This document shows positions 29,693-37,832 of a stretch of 64,000 nt of DNA, in pieces. The notes beneath the pieces were generated by a model, which did no database searches, was not told where the DNA came from, and saw only the letters and a list, made by a program, of their open reading frames with translations. The position numbers and the translations under genes were made by a program. The number at the start of each line of letters is the position of its first letter. The first letter of the stretch is position 1. Source of the stretch: DATBLE01 sp963808815 (GTDB lineage Bacteria > Actinomycetota > Thermoleophilia > Gaiellales > Gaiellaceae); contig CAWEGI010000014.1 of the NCBI GenBank assembly GCA_963808815.1, positions 310,001 through 374,000 on the forward strand, given 5' to 3'.

Positions 29693-30625
29693 TCAGGCCG
29701 CTTCGAGCAGCTCTTCGTCCGGCTCGGCTTCGGGCTGGTCGGTGGCCGGACGCGGCCTGGTGAGGAGGTTGTTGGCGACGAGCGCGCCGACGGTGATCAG
29801 CGCGCCGACGAGCTCGAGGGGGCTCTCGCCGATAGCCCCTAATCGTCTCGATCGTGAATGTCGAGATCGGGATCAGGTTTCCGAACAACGCGGTCGTCTG
29901 CGGACCGAGCCGCTCGACGGCAGCGTTCCAGCAGAGCACCGCGATCACGGCGCCCGGCAGCGCCAGATAGGCGAGCTCGGGCGTGACGGCTCACCCAGTC
30001 GCTGCCGCTCGGCGCCGAGAGCCACCCGGCGGCGGTCCCGACCAGGGTCGCTGCCACGATCGCCGGCCATCCCAGCGCCGCGGTCAAGGCCGTGTAACGG
30101 AGCGCCGAAATGTCGCGGTGGTCGGCGGCGCCGATCGTGTAGAGCACGAAGCTGAGCACGCCGCCGATAGACCAGCAGGTCGCCGGCTCCCAGCGAGCCG
30201 TGCCACAGGGTGCTTGGGTGGCCGCCACTGATCACCAGCGAGACGCCGACGAGGGCGACCAGCAAGCAGACGAAGGTCGCCCGGGACGGCCGGACGCGTT
30301 TGCGGGCCCAGAGCACGAGAGCGGTGAGTAGCGGCGCGAGCGCGACGATCAGCGACGCGCTCTCCGGCCGCGCATGCTCGAGCCCGGTGTAGGCGAGCAG
30401 GTTGAAGCCGGCGAAACCCAGCGTTCCGAGCGCCGCCAGTTGCCACAGCCGGCCGGCCGGGAGAAGCGCACGGCCGCCTTCGACGACGGCCAGCAACCCG
30501 AGCAGCAGCACGCCTGCCACCGCGTAGCGGGCGTTCGTCAGCCAGAACGAGTCGACCCTCGCGAGCGCAGACTTCCCGACCACGAACTGACTGCCCCAGA
30601 CGACTCCCGTGAACGTGGACAGCAC
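29693..30625 (-). CDS. DMT/EamA family transporter, three frameshifts
   Basis: This ten-helix transporter starts with the EamA-type helix VVWGSQFVVGKSALARVDSF. It continues through GFAGFNLLAYTGLEHARPES and, in other frames, FVLYTIGAADHRDISALRYT, ERLGPQTTALFGNLIPISTF and ELVGALITVGALVANNLLT. This is the RhaT/EamA metabolite exporter fold. Frame changes lie near 30170, 29985 and 29842. Total length is a multiple of three, as expected for three one-base insertions. It starts with GTG; the stop is at 29693. Confidence 0.8.
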
Positions 30626-30683
30626 CGACGTGTGGGCTTCGGTATAGAGCTACAACGGTCGGGGAGGTATTGGGCGGGACGGC

Positions 30684-31323
30684 TCAGACGGTGACGCTGA
30701 CCGGCGAGGTCGCGATCCAGAGGGCGGTGCACGAGGAAGACGGCGCAGCCGATGCGAGAGCATCGCGACGCGCAGCCTCGGTGAGCGTCAGCTTGGTGCT
30801 CATGCCTGCGAAGAACAGCGCCGAGGCGAACAGGACGACGCCGAGCACGTAGTTCGACGCGCGCTGGATGTCCCGGCGCGCCTGCGCGGCGTAGACCTCC
30901 GCTTCCGCGTCGAGCCGCTCGGCCTCGGCGCGCGCCGCGAGCTTGTACTGCGGCATCGCGAACGGCGTCAGCGGCGCGTTCGGGTTCTTGAGCGGCCTGG
31001 TCGCGATCCAGGCGTTGACGGCGGGCCTGAACTCCTTGCGGAAGCGCTTGAAGTAGAAGTCCGTCAGCTGCGTCTGCTTCTGGGCGTAGGCGTTGACCCA
31101 CTGCGTGAAGGTCGCGACGTCGATCTCCGTCTGGGTGTTCGCGAGCCCCGCCGCCTTGGCCGACTCGATCCGCAGCGCGTTCGCGCGGGCCGCCGCCTTC
31201 GCCTGCTCTCCGTTCCACCTCGTCGACTGGTAGCCGCTCCACGCCGTCGCGACGGTCGCGAGCGCGAGGAGCACCGTCGCCACGAGCTCCACCCGGTCGC
31301 GACCGCCGCCGGCGGATCGTCAC
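30684..31323 (-). CDS. Membrane protein, DUF4337-like, frameshifted
   Basis: An N-terminal membrane helix (ELVATVLLALATVATAWSGY) is followed by a long charged helical region (QSTRWNGEQAKAAARANALR ... AEAERLDAEAEVYAAQARRD) and two C-terminal helices (YVLGVVLFASALFFAGMS, then a frame-shifted GCAVFLV...LWIATSPV). This architecture matches DUF4337-type proteins. The GTG start overlaps the upstream stop (GTGA). Frame changes occur near 31300 and twice near 30755. It is cotranscribed with the DUF4239 gene. Function unknown. Confidence 0.7.
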
Positions 31324-32153
31324 GCCGGCACCGGCTTCCCGAGCGCGTCGCACGGGAGGCTGCACCTGGGCGCCGACCGAGCCCAGAGCCTCGTCGATCA
31401 TCCGCAGCGACCGCTCCATCGCGACCGGTTGCAGCCCGCCGACGCCGTCGTGGAACGGCTCGTCGAGCCCGTTCAGCAGGAGCATCAGCGCGGCCATCAC
31501 CGCGACGACCGACCCGATCAGCATGCCCTGCACGACCGCACGCTCGCCGCGGTCGGCGAAGAAGAGCATGAACACGAAGATCACGCCGGCGATGAAGAAC
31601 AGCACGATCCAGAGCGTGGTCGGGATCACGCCGACGGCGCCGTGGATGCGATCGCGACGCGCCTCCTCCCGCGCCGACGTCTGGTCGAGCCACTTGTCGT
31701 AGGCCGACTGCTGGGTCGCCGTCTGCGGCTGCACCGTCTGCAGCGTGCGGAACATGCGTCACGCCCCACGGGTTGATCGCGTCTCCCTGCGTGCCGGCGC
31801 GCATCCGGTCCCACTCGCCGTTGACGACCGATCGCCCGTAGCAGACGAGCTCCCCGGTCAGCTCGCCGCGCGGCCGGCCGCGGGAAGAACTGCGCGTTCT
31901 CGACCTGCTGCACGAGGACCAGCGCCTCCTGCTCGGCGCCGCTCCGCGACTGGTCGTAGCTCTCGAAGGCGAGGAAGACGATGAACCCGAGCAGCACCGA
32001 GAACCCGGTCGCCAGCACGCCGAAGACGCCGGCCGCGCGATCGCCGTCCTCGAAGTAGCCGCCCTCGGGCGCCCGGCGGCGCACGAGCAGCATCGCCGTG
32101 ACCGCCACCGCGGTCACGCCGGCGATGATCAGGATCGCCCAGACGACGTTCAC
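31320..32153 (-). CDS. DUF4239 (bestrophin-like) membrane protein, frameshifted
   Basis: The N-terminus has a membrane helix (VVWAILIIAGVTAVAVTAML) and a second helix (VFGVLATGFSVLLGFIVFLA) followed by FESYDQSRSGAEQEALVLVQ, the conserved DUF4239 loop. The C-terminal half holds two more helices (TTLWIVLFFIAGVIFVFMLF, GMLIGSVVAVMAALMLLLNG). Frame changes occur near 31880, 31757 and 31335. Total length is a multiple of three. The GTG start at 32153 precedes an open control region to rnpB. These proteins are distantly related to bestrophin channels; a channel role is only possible. Confidence 0.75.
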
Positions 32154-32378
32154 GGACGCCTGCTCAGAGCCATGCGGTCTTCGTCCGGGTCGCGCTCGAG
32201 CAGACGGAAACGGTCATCTGGGTCACCCCGGGTGGTTGCGGTCGCCGCGCGGGGCCGGGCCAAGCGCGATCTGCCGATCTGAAGGCTGGCCGCCTAGTAT
32301 GGCGCGTCGCTCGTCCACGCGCACCTCACGCCACGGGTGAAACGGCGCGACCGCTCTGGTCCAACCGTCCAGCGAGTA

Positions 32379-32404
32379 GAAAAGCCCCGCGAGCGGGGCT
32401 TTTC
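32379..32404 (-). terminator. rnpB terminator
   Basis: A 10-bp stem (GAAAAGCCCC / GGGGCTTTTC) with a GC-rich loop sits just beyond the 3' end of RNase P RNA. On the minus strand it ends in a T run, the clearest intrinsic terminator of the window. Confidence 0.85.
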
Positions 32405-32757
32405 CGTAGCAGGCCTGTAAGCCGGATTCTGTCGTGGGTGACCATCTCTCTAGGCCGCCGCTTGCGCGACGGCTCGAGCGGTGTACCCGGTTCCTCGGCG
32501 GGCCGCGTCGTCGGAACCTGCTTCACCTTGCACCGGACGGGGTTTGGCTAGCCGCCGTGTCACCACGACGCTGGTGGGCTCTTACCCCACCTTTTCACCC
32601 TTACCGCCGGCGTCTCCGGAGAGGTTTCGCCGGAGGCGGTCTCCTTTCTGTGCCACTTTCCGTCGGCTTTCGCCGCCTGGGGTTTCCCCAGCGTCCTGCC
32701 CTGCGGTGTCCGGACTTTCCTCGACGCCCGAAGGCGTCGCGGTCACCCGGCCTGCAT
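32405..32757 (-). ncRNA. rnpB: RNase P RNA, bacterial class A
   Basis: The minus strand carries the universal RNase P elements: GAGGAAAGTCCGGAC near the 5' end, GGGTGAAAAGGTGGGGTAAG in the middle, AGGTGAAGCAGG, and the 3' pairing segment GACAGAATCCGGCTTACAGG. The RNA is the catalytic part of the ribozyme that cuts the 5' leader from pre-tRNA. A TACAAT -10 box at 32762-32767 places the 5' end near 32756. The terminator at 32379-32404 sets the 3' end. Confidence 0.95.
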
Positions 32758-32810
32758 CCCCATTGTAGCCCTCGGGTCGAGCGTTTCCGTTCCCGAGATG
32801 GGTAGGCGGC

Positions 32811-33184
32811 ATGGCGAGTCTGACCGTGCAGCCCGGCCCTACGCCGGAAGAACGCGCGGACACGCCGGTAGACGTGCAGGTCGACGACGAGTCCGTGGTG
32901 AACGCGGCCACGCTCGAGGACTGGGTGACGCCGCGGCAGAGCTGGGTGCTCGACTGCTTGCGAGCCACGACTTCGGCTGGGCGACCAACGCCGCGGCTCG
33001 GCTCCGGCTCGTTTCCGGTAGACGCGGCGCCTCTCCGGCTGGATCGGCTCAACCGCGCCGGCGCACCGGCCAGGAGCTCGTGCCACTTCGAGGAGCTCGA
33101 CGGCATCGCCAAGCTCGCAGCGATTGCGGCCGGCCTTTCCGTCGAGCTGCACCACTCTCACGACCACCTAGCCCTCAGTCCTAG
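32811..33184 (+). CDS. Hypothetical protein, frameshifted
   Basis: Codons 1-48 from the ATG (ending TLEDWVTPRQSWVLDCL) show strong G/C-ending bias, then the bias moves to another frame (ASHDFGWATNAAARLRLVSG) near 32962 and back to the first (LDRLNRAGAPARSSCHFEEL, DGIAKLAAIAAGLSVELHH) near 33025. So a protein of about 120 residues is likely. It ends close to 33184, before the opposing DUF427 gene. I do not recognise a family. Confidence 0.45.
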
Positions 33185-33186
33185 CC

Positions 33187-33994
33187 TCAGTCGTCGCGCG
33201 ACCACTGAGTCTGCGGGCGGGTCTGGACTCGCCGTCCAGCTCGAGTCAACCCGCTCCTGGAAGAAGCAAGCAGGTCGCGCACGGCTCGGCGTCGTGCTAG
33301 GGCTCGGGGTAGGCCAGACGAGATCGTCGATCTCGCGGTCGCCGATCCGGACCGACCAGTACGAGGCCGAGCCCTTGTAGGCGCAGCGCGTCCTCTTCGA
33401 GCTCGGAACAAGGAGGTCGGTCCGGACGTCGCTCGGCCGAAATGTAGAACCGCGACGGAAGACCGGTCTCGAAGAGAATCTTCGAGCGGCGCGTGTCGGC
33501 GAGGACGACGCCGTCGCGGAGATCCGCACGTGCCGCGTCGATCTGTGCACGTCGATCCGGCTGTAGGGGTCGCGCGGATGGCCGAAGAGCGGTCGTCCTC
33601 GGCGAACCACTCGTCCATCAGCTCCAGTCGAGCGCGACGTGCCCGTCGAGCAGCGGCTCGGACCAGCTCCAGGCCGCATCGGGCGCCACGCGGTCACCGA
33701 CGCGGACGTTCCAGAACCAGGCAGTCCCCTTCAGCGGCGACTCGTCGCGTCCGCTCCGACGGCTCGAGCAGGTCGCTCCGCACGTCGTCGGGCGGAAAGT
33801 AGTAGACGGGAGCGCCCCGACTCGTGGAGCAGCTTCACGCGTGTGCTGTCGACCACGGCCTGCTTCGCGAGAAGGACCCGGAGGCGACGCGGGTTGTCCT
33901 CGAAGTAGAGAATCCCGCCGCTCGTGTCGATCGGGGCACTGAAGCGACCGGCCGGACGCTCGCCGAAAGGGCCCGAGCCGAGCATCCAGGCCAT
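33187..33994 (-). CDS. DUF427 tandem-domain protein, multiple frameshifts
   Basis: Pieces in several frames give two copies of the DUF427 signature. Copy 1 has VVDSTRVKLLHESGR followed by VYYFPPDDVRSDLLEPSERT. Copy 2 has a RRSKILFETGLPSRFYISAE-like stretch, then DVRTDLLVPSSKRTRCAYKG, SASYWSVRIGDREIDDLVW and CFFQERVD. The likely C-terminus is PQTQWSRDD at 33187. DUF427 proteins are small beta-rich cytoplasmic proteins of unknown function. Total length is 3n+1. The start is probably the ATG at 33994 (MAWMLGSGPFGERPAGRF), 46 bases from the divergent cupin start. Confidence 0.72.
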
Positions 33995-34040
33995 GCGATT
34001 CCGACCCGTTCGTGCTCTAGCCACTGGGACGGAGCGGCAA

Positions 34041-34629
34041 ATGCGACGATCCGCGAGATCGTCCCGCAGGCGGAGTTGGCCGCGACCGAGCACGGGCTCG
34101 TCCCGAAGGGGCACGGCTGGTTCGTCCTCAACGCGCACGAGGCCCAGTGGTGGGAGCGCGAGGGCCGCGGCGTCCTCTGCGAGTTCGAGGGCGCGGCATC
34201 GAGGGCGCGGCGGATTTCCCGCAGCTCGGGATCAACCTCAACGGCTCGGGGCCGGGCGAGCCGATGGCGATGTACCACTGGGAGAACGACCAGGAGGACT
34301 TCCTCGTGCTCGCCGGCGAGGCGCTGCTGATCGTCGAGGGCGAGGAGCGCCCGCTGCGCCAGTGGGACTTCGTGCACTGCCCGGCCGGGACGAATCACAT
34401 GATCGTCGGCGCCGGCGACGGGCCGTGCGTCGTGTCGCCGTCGGCGCCCGCGCCGTTCGACGCGGCCCCGACTGGGGCGCCTACACCGTCGACGCGGCCG
34501 CGCATCGGCAACGGCGCCGGCGTCGAGCAGGAGACGACCGACGCCGGCGAGGCGTATGCGCGGTTCCCGCCCGGCGGGCTGACCCGGTACCGGGACGGGT
34601 GGCTCCCTGACTTCGAGTCGAAGCGCTAG
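34041..34629 (+). CDS. Cupin-domain protein, frameshifted
   Basis: This protein of about 195 residues has a conserved N-terminal ATIREIVPQAELAATEHGLV and the cupin core. Motif 1 is PMAMYHWENDQEDFLVLAGE and motif 2 is WDFVHCPAGTNHMIVGAGDG. The metal site would use the His and Glu residues of these motifs. A missing G just after the ATG would join the start to ATIREIV; further frame changes lie near 34205, 34440 and 34505. GGAG lies six bases before the ATG. It may be a sugar isomerase-like or dioxygenase-like cupin; the substrate is unknown. Confidence 0.75.
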
Positions 34630-35042
34630 ATCGTCTGGGCTGCGAGGCGTTCGCCGACGGCCTCGAGCACCTTGGTCCCGATCGAGGGCACGTCGTGGAT
34701 CAGCGCCGAAAGACCCGACCTGGTCACCACGAGCGTCTGCATCGGCGAGCCCGCGACGACCGTGGCCGTACGCGGAACGTTGGAGAGGAGCGCAATCTCG
34801 CCGAACCAGTCGCCCGCACCGAGCTCGGCGAGCTTGCGCCCGCGACGCGTCACGCGGGCCCAGCCGTCGACGATGACGAAGAACTCCATTCCGTACTTCC
34901 CCTCCCGCATCACGGTAGCCCCCTCGCGGAACTCGACGAGATCGGCGAGCGCCGCGATCCGGGCAAGCTCCCGCTTCGAGCAGCGGGCGAGCAGCGGCAC
35001 CCGCGAGAGCAGCTCGATCTTCTGATCCTTGCGGAAGCGCAC
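34626..35042 (-). CDS. Cyclic nucleotide-binding domain protein
   Basis: This 138-residue protein is a single cNMP-binding domain (VPLLARCSKRELARIAALAD, then MEFFVIVDGWARV, and the phosphate-binding cassette GAGDWFGEIALLSNVPRTAT). The FGEIALL...RTAT cassette with its Glu and Arg is intact, so binding of a cyclic nucleotide is likely. There is no DNA-binding or catalytic domain. The GTG start is at 35042. It is convergent with the cupin gene, overlapping by four bases. Confidence 0.85.
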   Translation of the reverse strand: MRFRKDQKIELLSRVPLLARCSKRELARIAALADLVEFREGATVMREGKYGMEFFVIVDGWARVTRRGRKLAELGAGDWFGEIALLSNVPRTATVVAGSPMQTLVVTRSGLSALIHDVPSIGTKVLEAVGERLAAQTI

Positions 35043-35069
35043 GCGCGGATCGTAAACCCGCAGCGTTCT

Positions 35070-35114
35070 CTAGGCAGACACAGCCGTCAGACAGACACGG
35101 TCGCTAGACAGACG
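35070..35114 (-). repeat. 17-bp tandem repeat carrying stop codons
   Basis: On the minus strand GTCTGTCTAG, GTCTGTCTGA and GTCTGCCTAG follow at 17-base steps, separated by CGACCGT and CGGCTGT. The first is the natural end of the zinc-ribbon gene. Confidence 0.7.
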
Positions 35115-35298
35115 ACGCGTCGGTCAGCTGCTCGGCCGCGACCGCCTCGCCCCCGAGCTCGAGCCCGCACTGCGGACAGCCGATCCCGTCGGAGCGGTGC
35201 AGCAGGAACTCGCCACAGACTGGGCACTCCAGGCTGGCGCGACGGAGGATCGCGACCAGCTCCTGGTCGAGCGTGCGGTGCAGGATCGCGAGGGTCAT
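35104..35298 (-). CDS. Small zinc-ribbon protein
   Basis: This 64-residue protein has two CxxC knuckles (CPVCGEF and CPQCGLE), 17 residues apart, that should bind one zinc ion. The N-terminus (TLAILHRTLDQELVAILRRA) is helical. It may bind nucleic acid or a protein partner; nothing in the sequence shows which. The gene is read after lexA on the same strand. Its start lies in a tandem repeat with three further upstream ATGs, and its stop lies in a second tandem repeat. Confidence 0.7.
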   Translation of the reverse strand: MTLAILHRTLDQELVAILRRASLECPVCGEFLLHRSDGIGCPQCGLELGGEAVAAEQLTDASSV

Positions 35299-35350
35299 CG
35301 GTCGTGAGGGTCATCGGTTCGTGAGGGTCATCGCGCGTCGTAAAGGTCAT
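35296..35350 (-). repeat. Tandem repeat of start-codon region (four ATGACC units)
   Basis: Read on the minus strand, ATGACC recurs at 35350, 35331, 35314 and 35298, with spacings of 19, 17 and 16 bases. Units 2-3 are almost identical (ATGACCCTCACGA). The second unit would encode only six codons before a TGA that overlaps the third ATG. Confidence 0.7.
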
Positions 35351-35366
35351 AGAGAGCGCGACCGCG

Positions 35367-36013
35367 TCACAGCGAGCGGAACACCCCGGTCACCTTGCCG
35401 AGGATCTGGACGTGGTTCGCGTAGATCGGCTCGTAGGCCTCGTTCTCGGGCTGGAGGCGTACGCGGCTGTCCTTGGGCCGTCAGGGCCCTCGCGGAAGAA
35501 CCGCTTGACCGTCGCCTCGTCGGCCGACTCGTCGTCGCCGACCAGCGCGACCACGATCTCGCCGTCGCGGGCGTCCTGCTGGCGACGGACGACGACGTAG
35601 TCGCCCTCGAGGATGCCGGCGTCCTGCATCGAGTCGCCGCGCACCCGGAGGAGGAACTCCTCCCCGCCGCGGGACAGCGGCTCCGGCACGGAGAGGTACG
35701 CGTCGACGTTCTGCTCCGCGAGCAGCGGCCCGCCGGCGGCGATCTGGCCGAGCAGCGGTAGCGCGTGAACGGGCCCGCCCTCGTGCTCGACGGGCTCGGG
35801 CTTGACCCGTCCGGTGAGCTCGAGCGCGCGCGGCTTGGTCGGGTCGCGCTTGATCAGCCCGGCCCGCTCGAGATTGGCGAGGTGGGCGTGCACGGTGGAC
35901 GGCGAGGCGAGCCCGACCTGCTCGCCGATCTCGCGAACGGTCGGCGGGTAGCCGTGGTCGTCGACGTACGCGACGAGGAACTCCCAGATCTCCTGCTGGC
36001 GCTTGGTGAGCAA
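35367..36013 (-). CDS. lexA: SOS-response repressor LexA, frameshifted near the C-terminus
   Basis: LexA represses DNA-repair genes and cleaves itself when RecA is activated. The winged helix (LTKRQQEIWEFLVAYVDDHG, YPPTVREIGEQVGLASPSTV) is followed by the cleavage region (PLLGQIAAGGPL, with the Ala-Gly bond) and the peptidase core (VRGDSMQDAGILEGDYVVV, with catalytic Ser in GDSM; the Lys comes from QDARDGEIVVAL). A frame change near 35478 precedes SRVRLQPENEAYEPIYANHV and the stop. I prefer the TTG start at 36013, with GGGAG upstream, over the ATG at 36037, which lies inside the SOS box. Confidence 0.93.
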
Positions 36014-36030
36014 GCCACTCCCTTCGGAGG

Positions 36031-36044
36031 CGAACATGCGTTCG
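36031..36044. promoter_or_regulatory. LexA SOS box
   Basis: CGAAC-ATGC-GTTCG is a perfect actinobacterial/Firmicute-type SOS box, directly after the -10 of the lexA promoter, so LexA represses its own gene. Confidence 0.92.
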
Positions 36045-36073
36045 AGAGTAGCGGGCCGACCGGACGCCGTCAA
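36045..36073 (-). promoter_or_regulatory. lexA promoter
   Basis: On the minus strand TTGACG (36068-36073) and TACTCT (36045-36050) are separated by 17 bases, a near-consensus primary sigma factor promoter. The SOS box follows at once and covers the expected transcription start. Confidence 0.85.
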
Positions 36074-36162
36074 GGGAGTCCTGGGTCGATCCGCCGCCGC
36101 GACCGACATGGCGGGCGCGGCGAACTGACGGCCCGTTGTGACGAGGTCTTTGGGAGGGGGCG

Positions 36163-36191
36163 CACGGGGGGAACCGGCCGTTCCCCCCGTG
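36163..36191. other. Strong hairpin between lexA and tRNA-Leu
   Basis: A perfect 12-bp stem (CACGGGGGGAAC / GTTCCCCCCGTG) with a 5-nt loop lies upstream of both divergent genes. It would not end either known transcript. It may be the terminator of a small unrecognised transcript or a DNA-level insulator. Confidence 0.5.
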
Positions 36192-36240
36192 GGAGCGAAT
36201 CGGCGGCGAAGCCGCCATGAGCGTCTACACTGTCGGCCGC

Positions 36241-36325
<85 letters not shown>

Positions 36326-36338
36326 TGGCGAAACAGGA

Positions 36339-36361
36339 CGCGGCCCGTCGGGCCGCGTTTT
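36339..36361 (+). terminator. tRNA-Leu terminator
   Basis: An 8-bp stem (CGCGGCCC / GGGCCGCG) with a 3-nt loop is followed by TTTT, 14 bases after the tRNA. Confidence 0.85.
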
Positions 36362-36394
36362 CGTCGCGGTGCTCCGCAGGTAGTGTTGCCTTCG

Positions 36395-37832
36395 ATGCGG
36401 GAGGTTTGTGCAGCGGCGGTCGACGCGGCGCTCGGCGCCGGAGCGTCCTATGCGGACGCACGCGCGATCCTGCGCCGGTCGCAGTCCGTCGGCACGCGGA
36501 ACGGTCGCGTGATCACGCTCACCGACGCCGAGTCCGAGGGGATCGGCGTCCGCGTGCTCGTCGGCGGCTCCTGGGGGTTCGCGTGCGACCGCCGTCTCGA
36601 CGAGACCGGCGCACGGGAGGCGGCGCTCCGCGCCTGCGCCTTCGCCGCCGCGGCCGGGGGCAACGGGGCCCGCGGCGCTCGCGCCGCTCGAGACCCGCTC
36701 CGGCACCTTCCGGCCGCCCGCCGAGATCGACCCGTTCGCGGTCCCGCTGGAGGACAAGGTCGCGCTCTGCCTGCGAGCCGAGGAGGCGATGCGCAGGCCC
36801 GAGGTCAAGGTCGCCCAGGCGTCGGTCCGGGCGCAGCGGGAGCGGAAGCTGTTCCTCTCCTCCGACGGGGCCGAGATCGAGCAGGAGCTGGTCGAGTCCG
36901 GTGGGGGCATCGACGCGACCGCCGTCGGCGACGACGGGGTCGTCCAGCAGCGCAGCTATCCGAGCGCCCACGTCGGCTCGAGCGCCCAGGCCGGGTGGGA
37001 GTACGTCGAGGGGCTCGGTCTCGAACGCGAGGCGCCGCGGGTCGCCGAGCAGGCGGCACAGCTGCTCCGCGCCGACGAGTGCCCGGCGGGCGTGACGACG
37101 GTGGTGATCGACCACGAGCAGATGCAGCTGCAGGTGCACGAGTCGGTCGGCCATCCGACCGAGCTCGACCGCGTCTACGGGACCGAGGCGGCGTACGCGG
37201 GCACGAGCTTCCTCCACCCGGGCGACCTGGGGACGCTGCGCTACGGCTCCGAGCACATGAACATCACCGCCGACCCGACCACGCCGGGCGGCCTCGGCAC
37301 CTTCGGCTTCGACGACGAGGGCGTCCCGGCGACGCCCGTGCCGATCGTCTCCGGCGGCATCCTCTCCGGCTTCCTCACCTCCCGCGAGACGGCGGCGAAG
37401 ATCGGCCACGGCGCCGGCGGGTCGATGCGTGCCGACGGCTGGCAGCGGATGCCGCTCGTCCGGATGACCAATCTCCACCTGGAGCCGGGCTCGGGAACGG
37501 TCGAGGAGCTGATCTCCGAGGTTCCCGATGGGCTGTACCTGGAGACGAACCGCAGCTGGTCGATCGACGACAAGCGCCTCAACTTCCAGTTCGGCACGCA
37601 GATGGCCTGGGAGATCAAGCGCGGCCGGCTCGGACGCCTGCTGCGCGACGCGACCTACACCGGCGTCACGCCCCGGTTCTGGGGCTCCCTGGACCGGGTC
37701 GCCGGCCCCGAGGCGTGGGTGATGCACGGCCTGACCAACTGCGGCAAGGGCCAGCCGGGCCAAAGCGCGCACGTCTCGCACGGCGCTTCAGCCGCGCGGT
37801 TCCGCGACGTCCAGGTCGGCGTGAAGGCGTGA
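36395..37832 (+). CDS. tldD: TldD/PmbA family metallopeptidase, TldD-like, one frameshift
   Basis: This protein of about 478 residues is the metal-binding partner of the TldD-TldE peptidase. The motif HESVGHPTELDR provides the HExxxH zinc ligands. The N-terminal domain begins EVCAAAVDAALGAGASYADARA. The frame changes near 36660; removing one G gives PAALAPLETRSGTFRPPAEI. TldD/TldE pairs process modified peptides and toxins in other bacteria. The stop overlaps the next start (TGATG), so the partners are translationally coupled. Confidence 0.9.

Noticed and set aside
35070..35350. CRISPR-like array
   Set aside because: Repeat units are 16-19 bases, only three or four copies, with no spacers of constant length and no cas genes.
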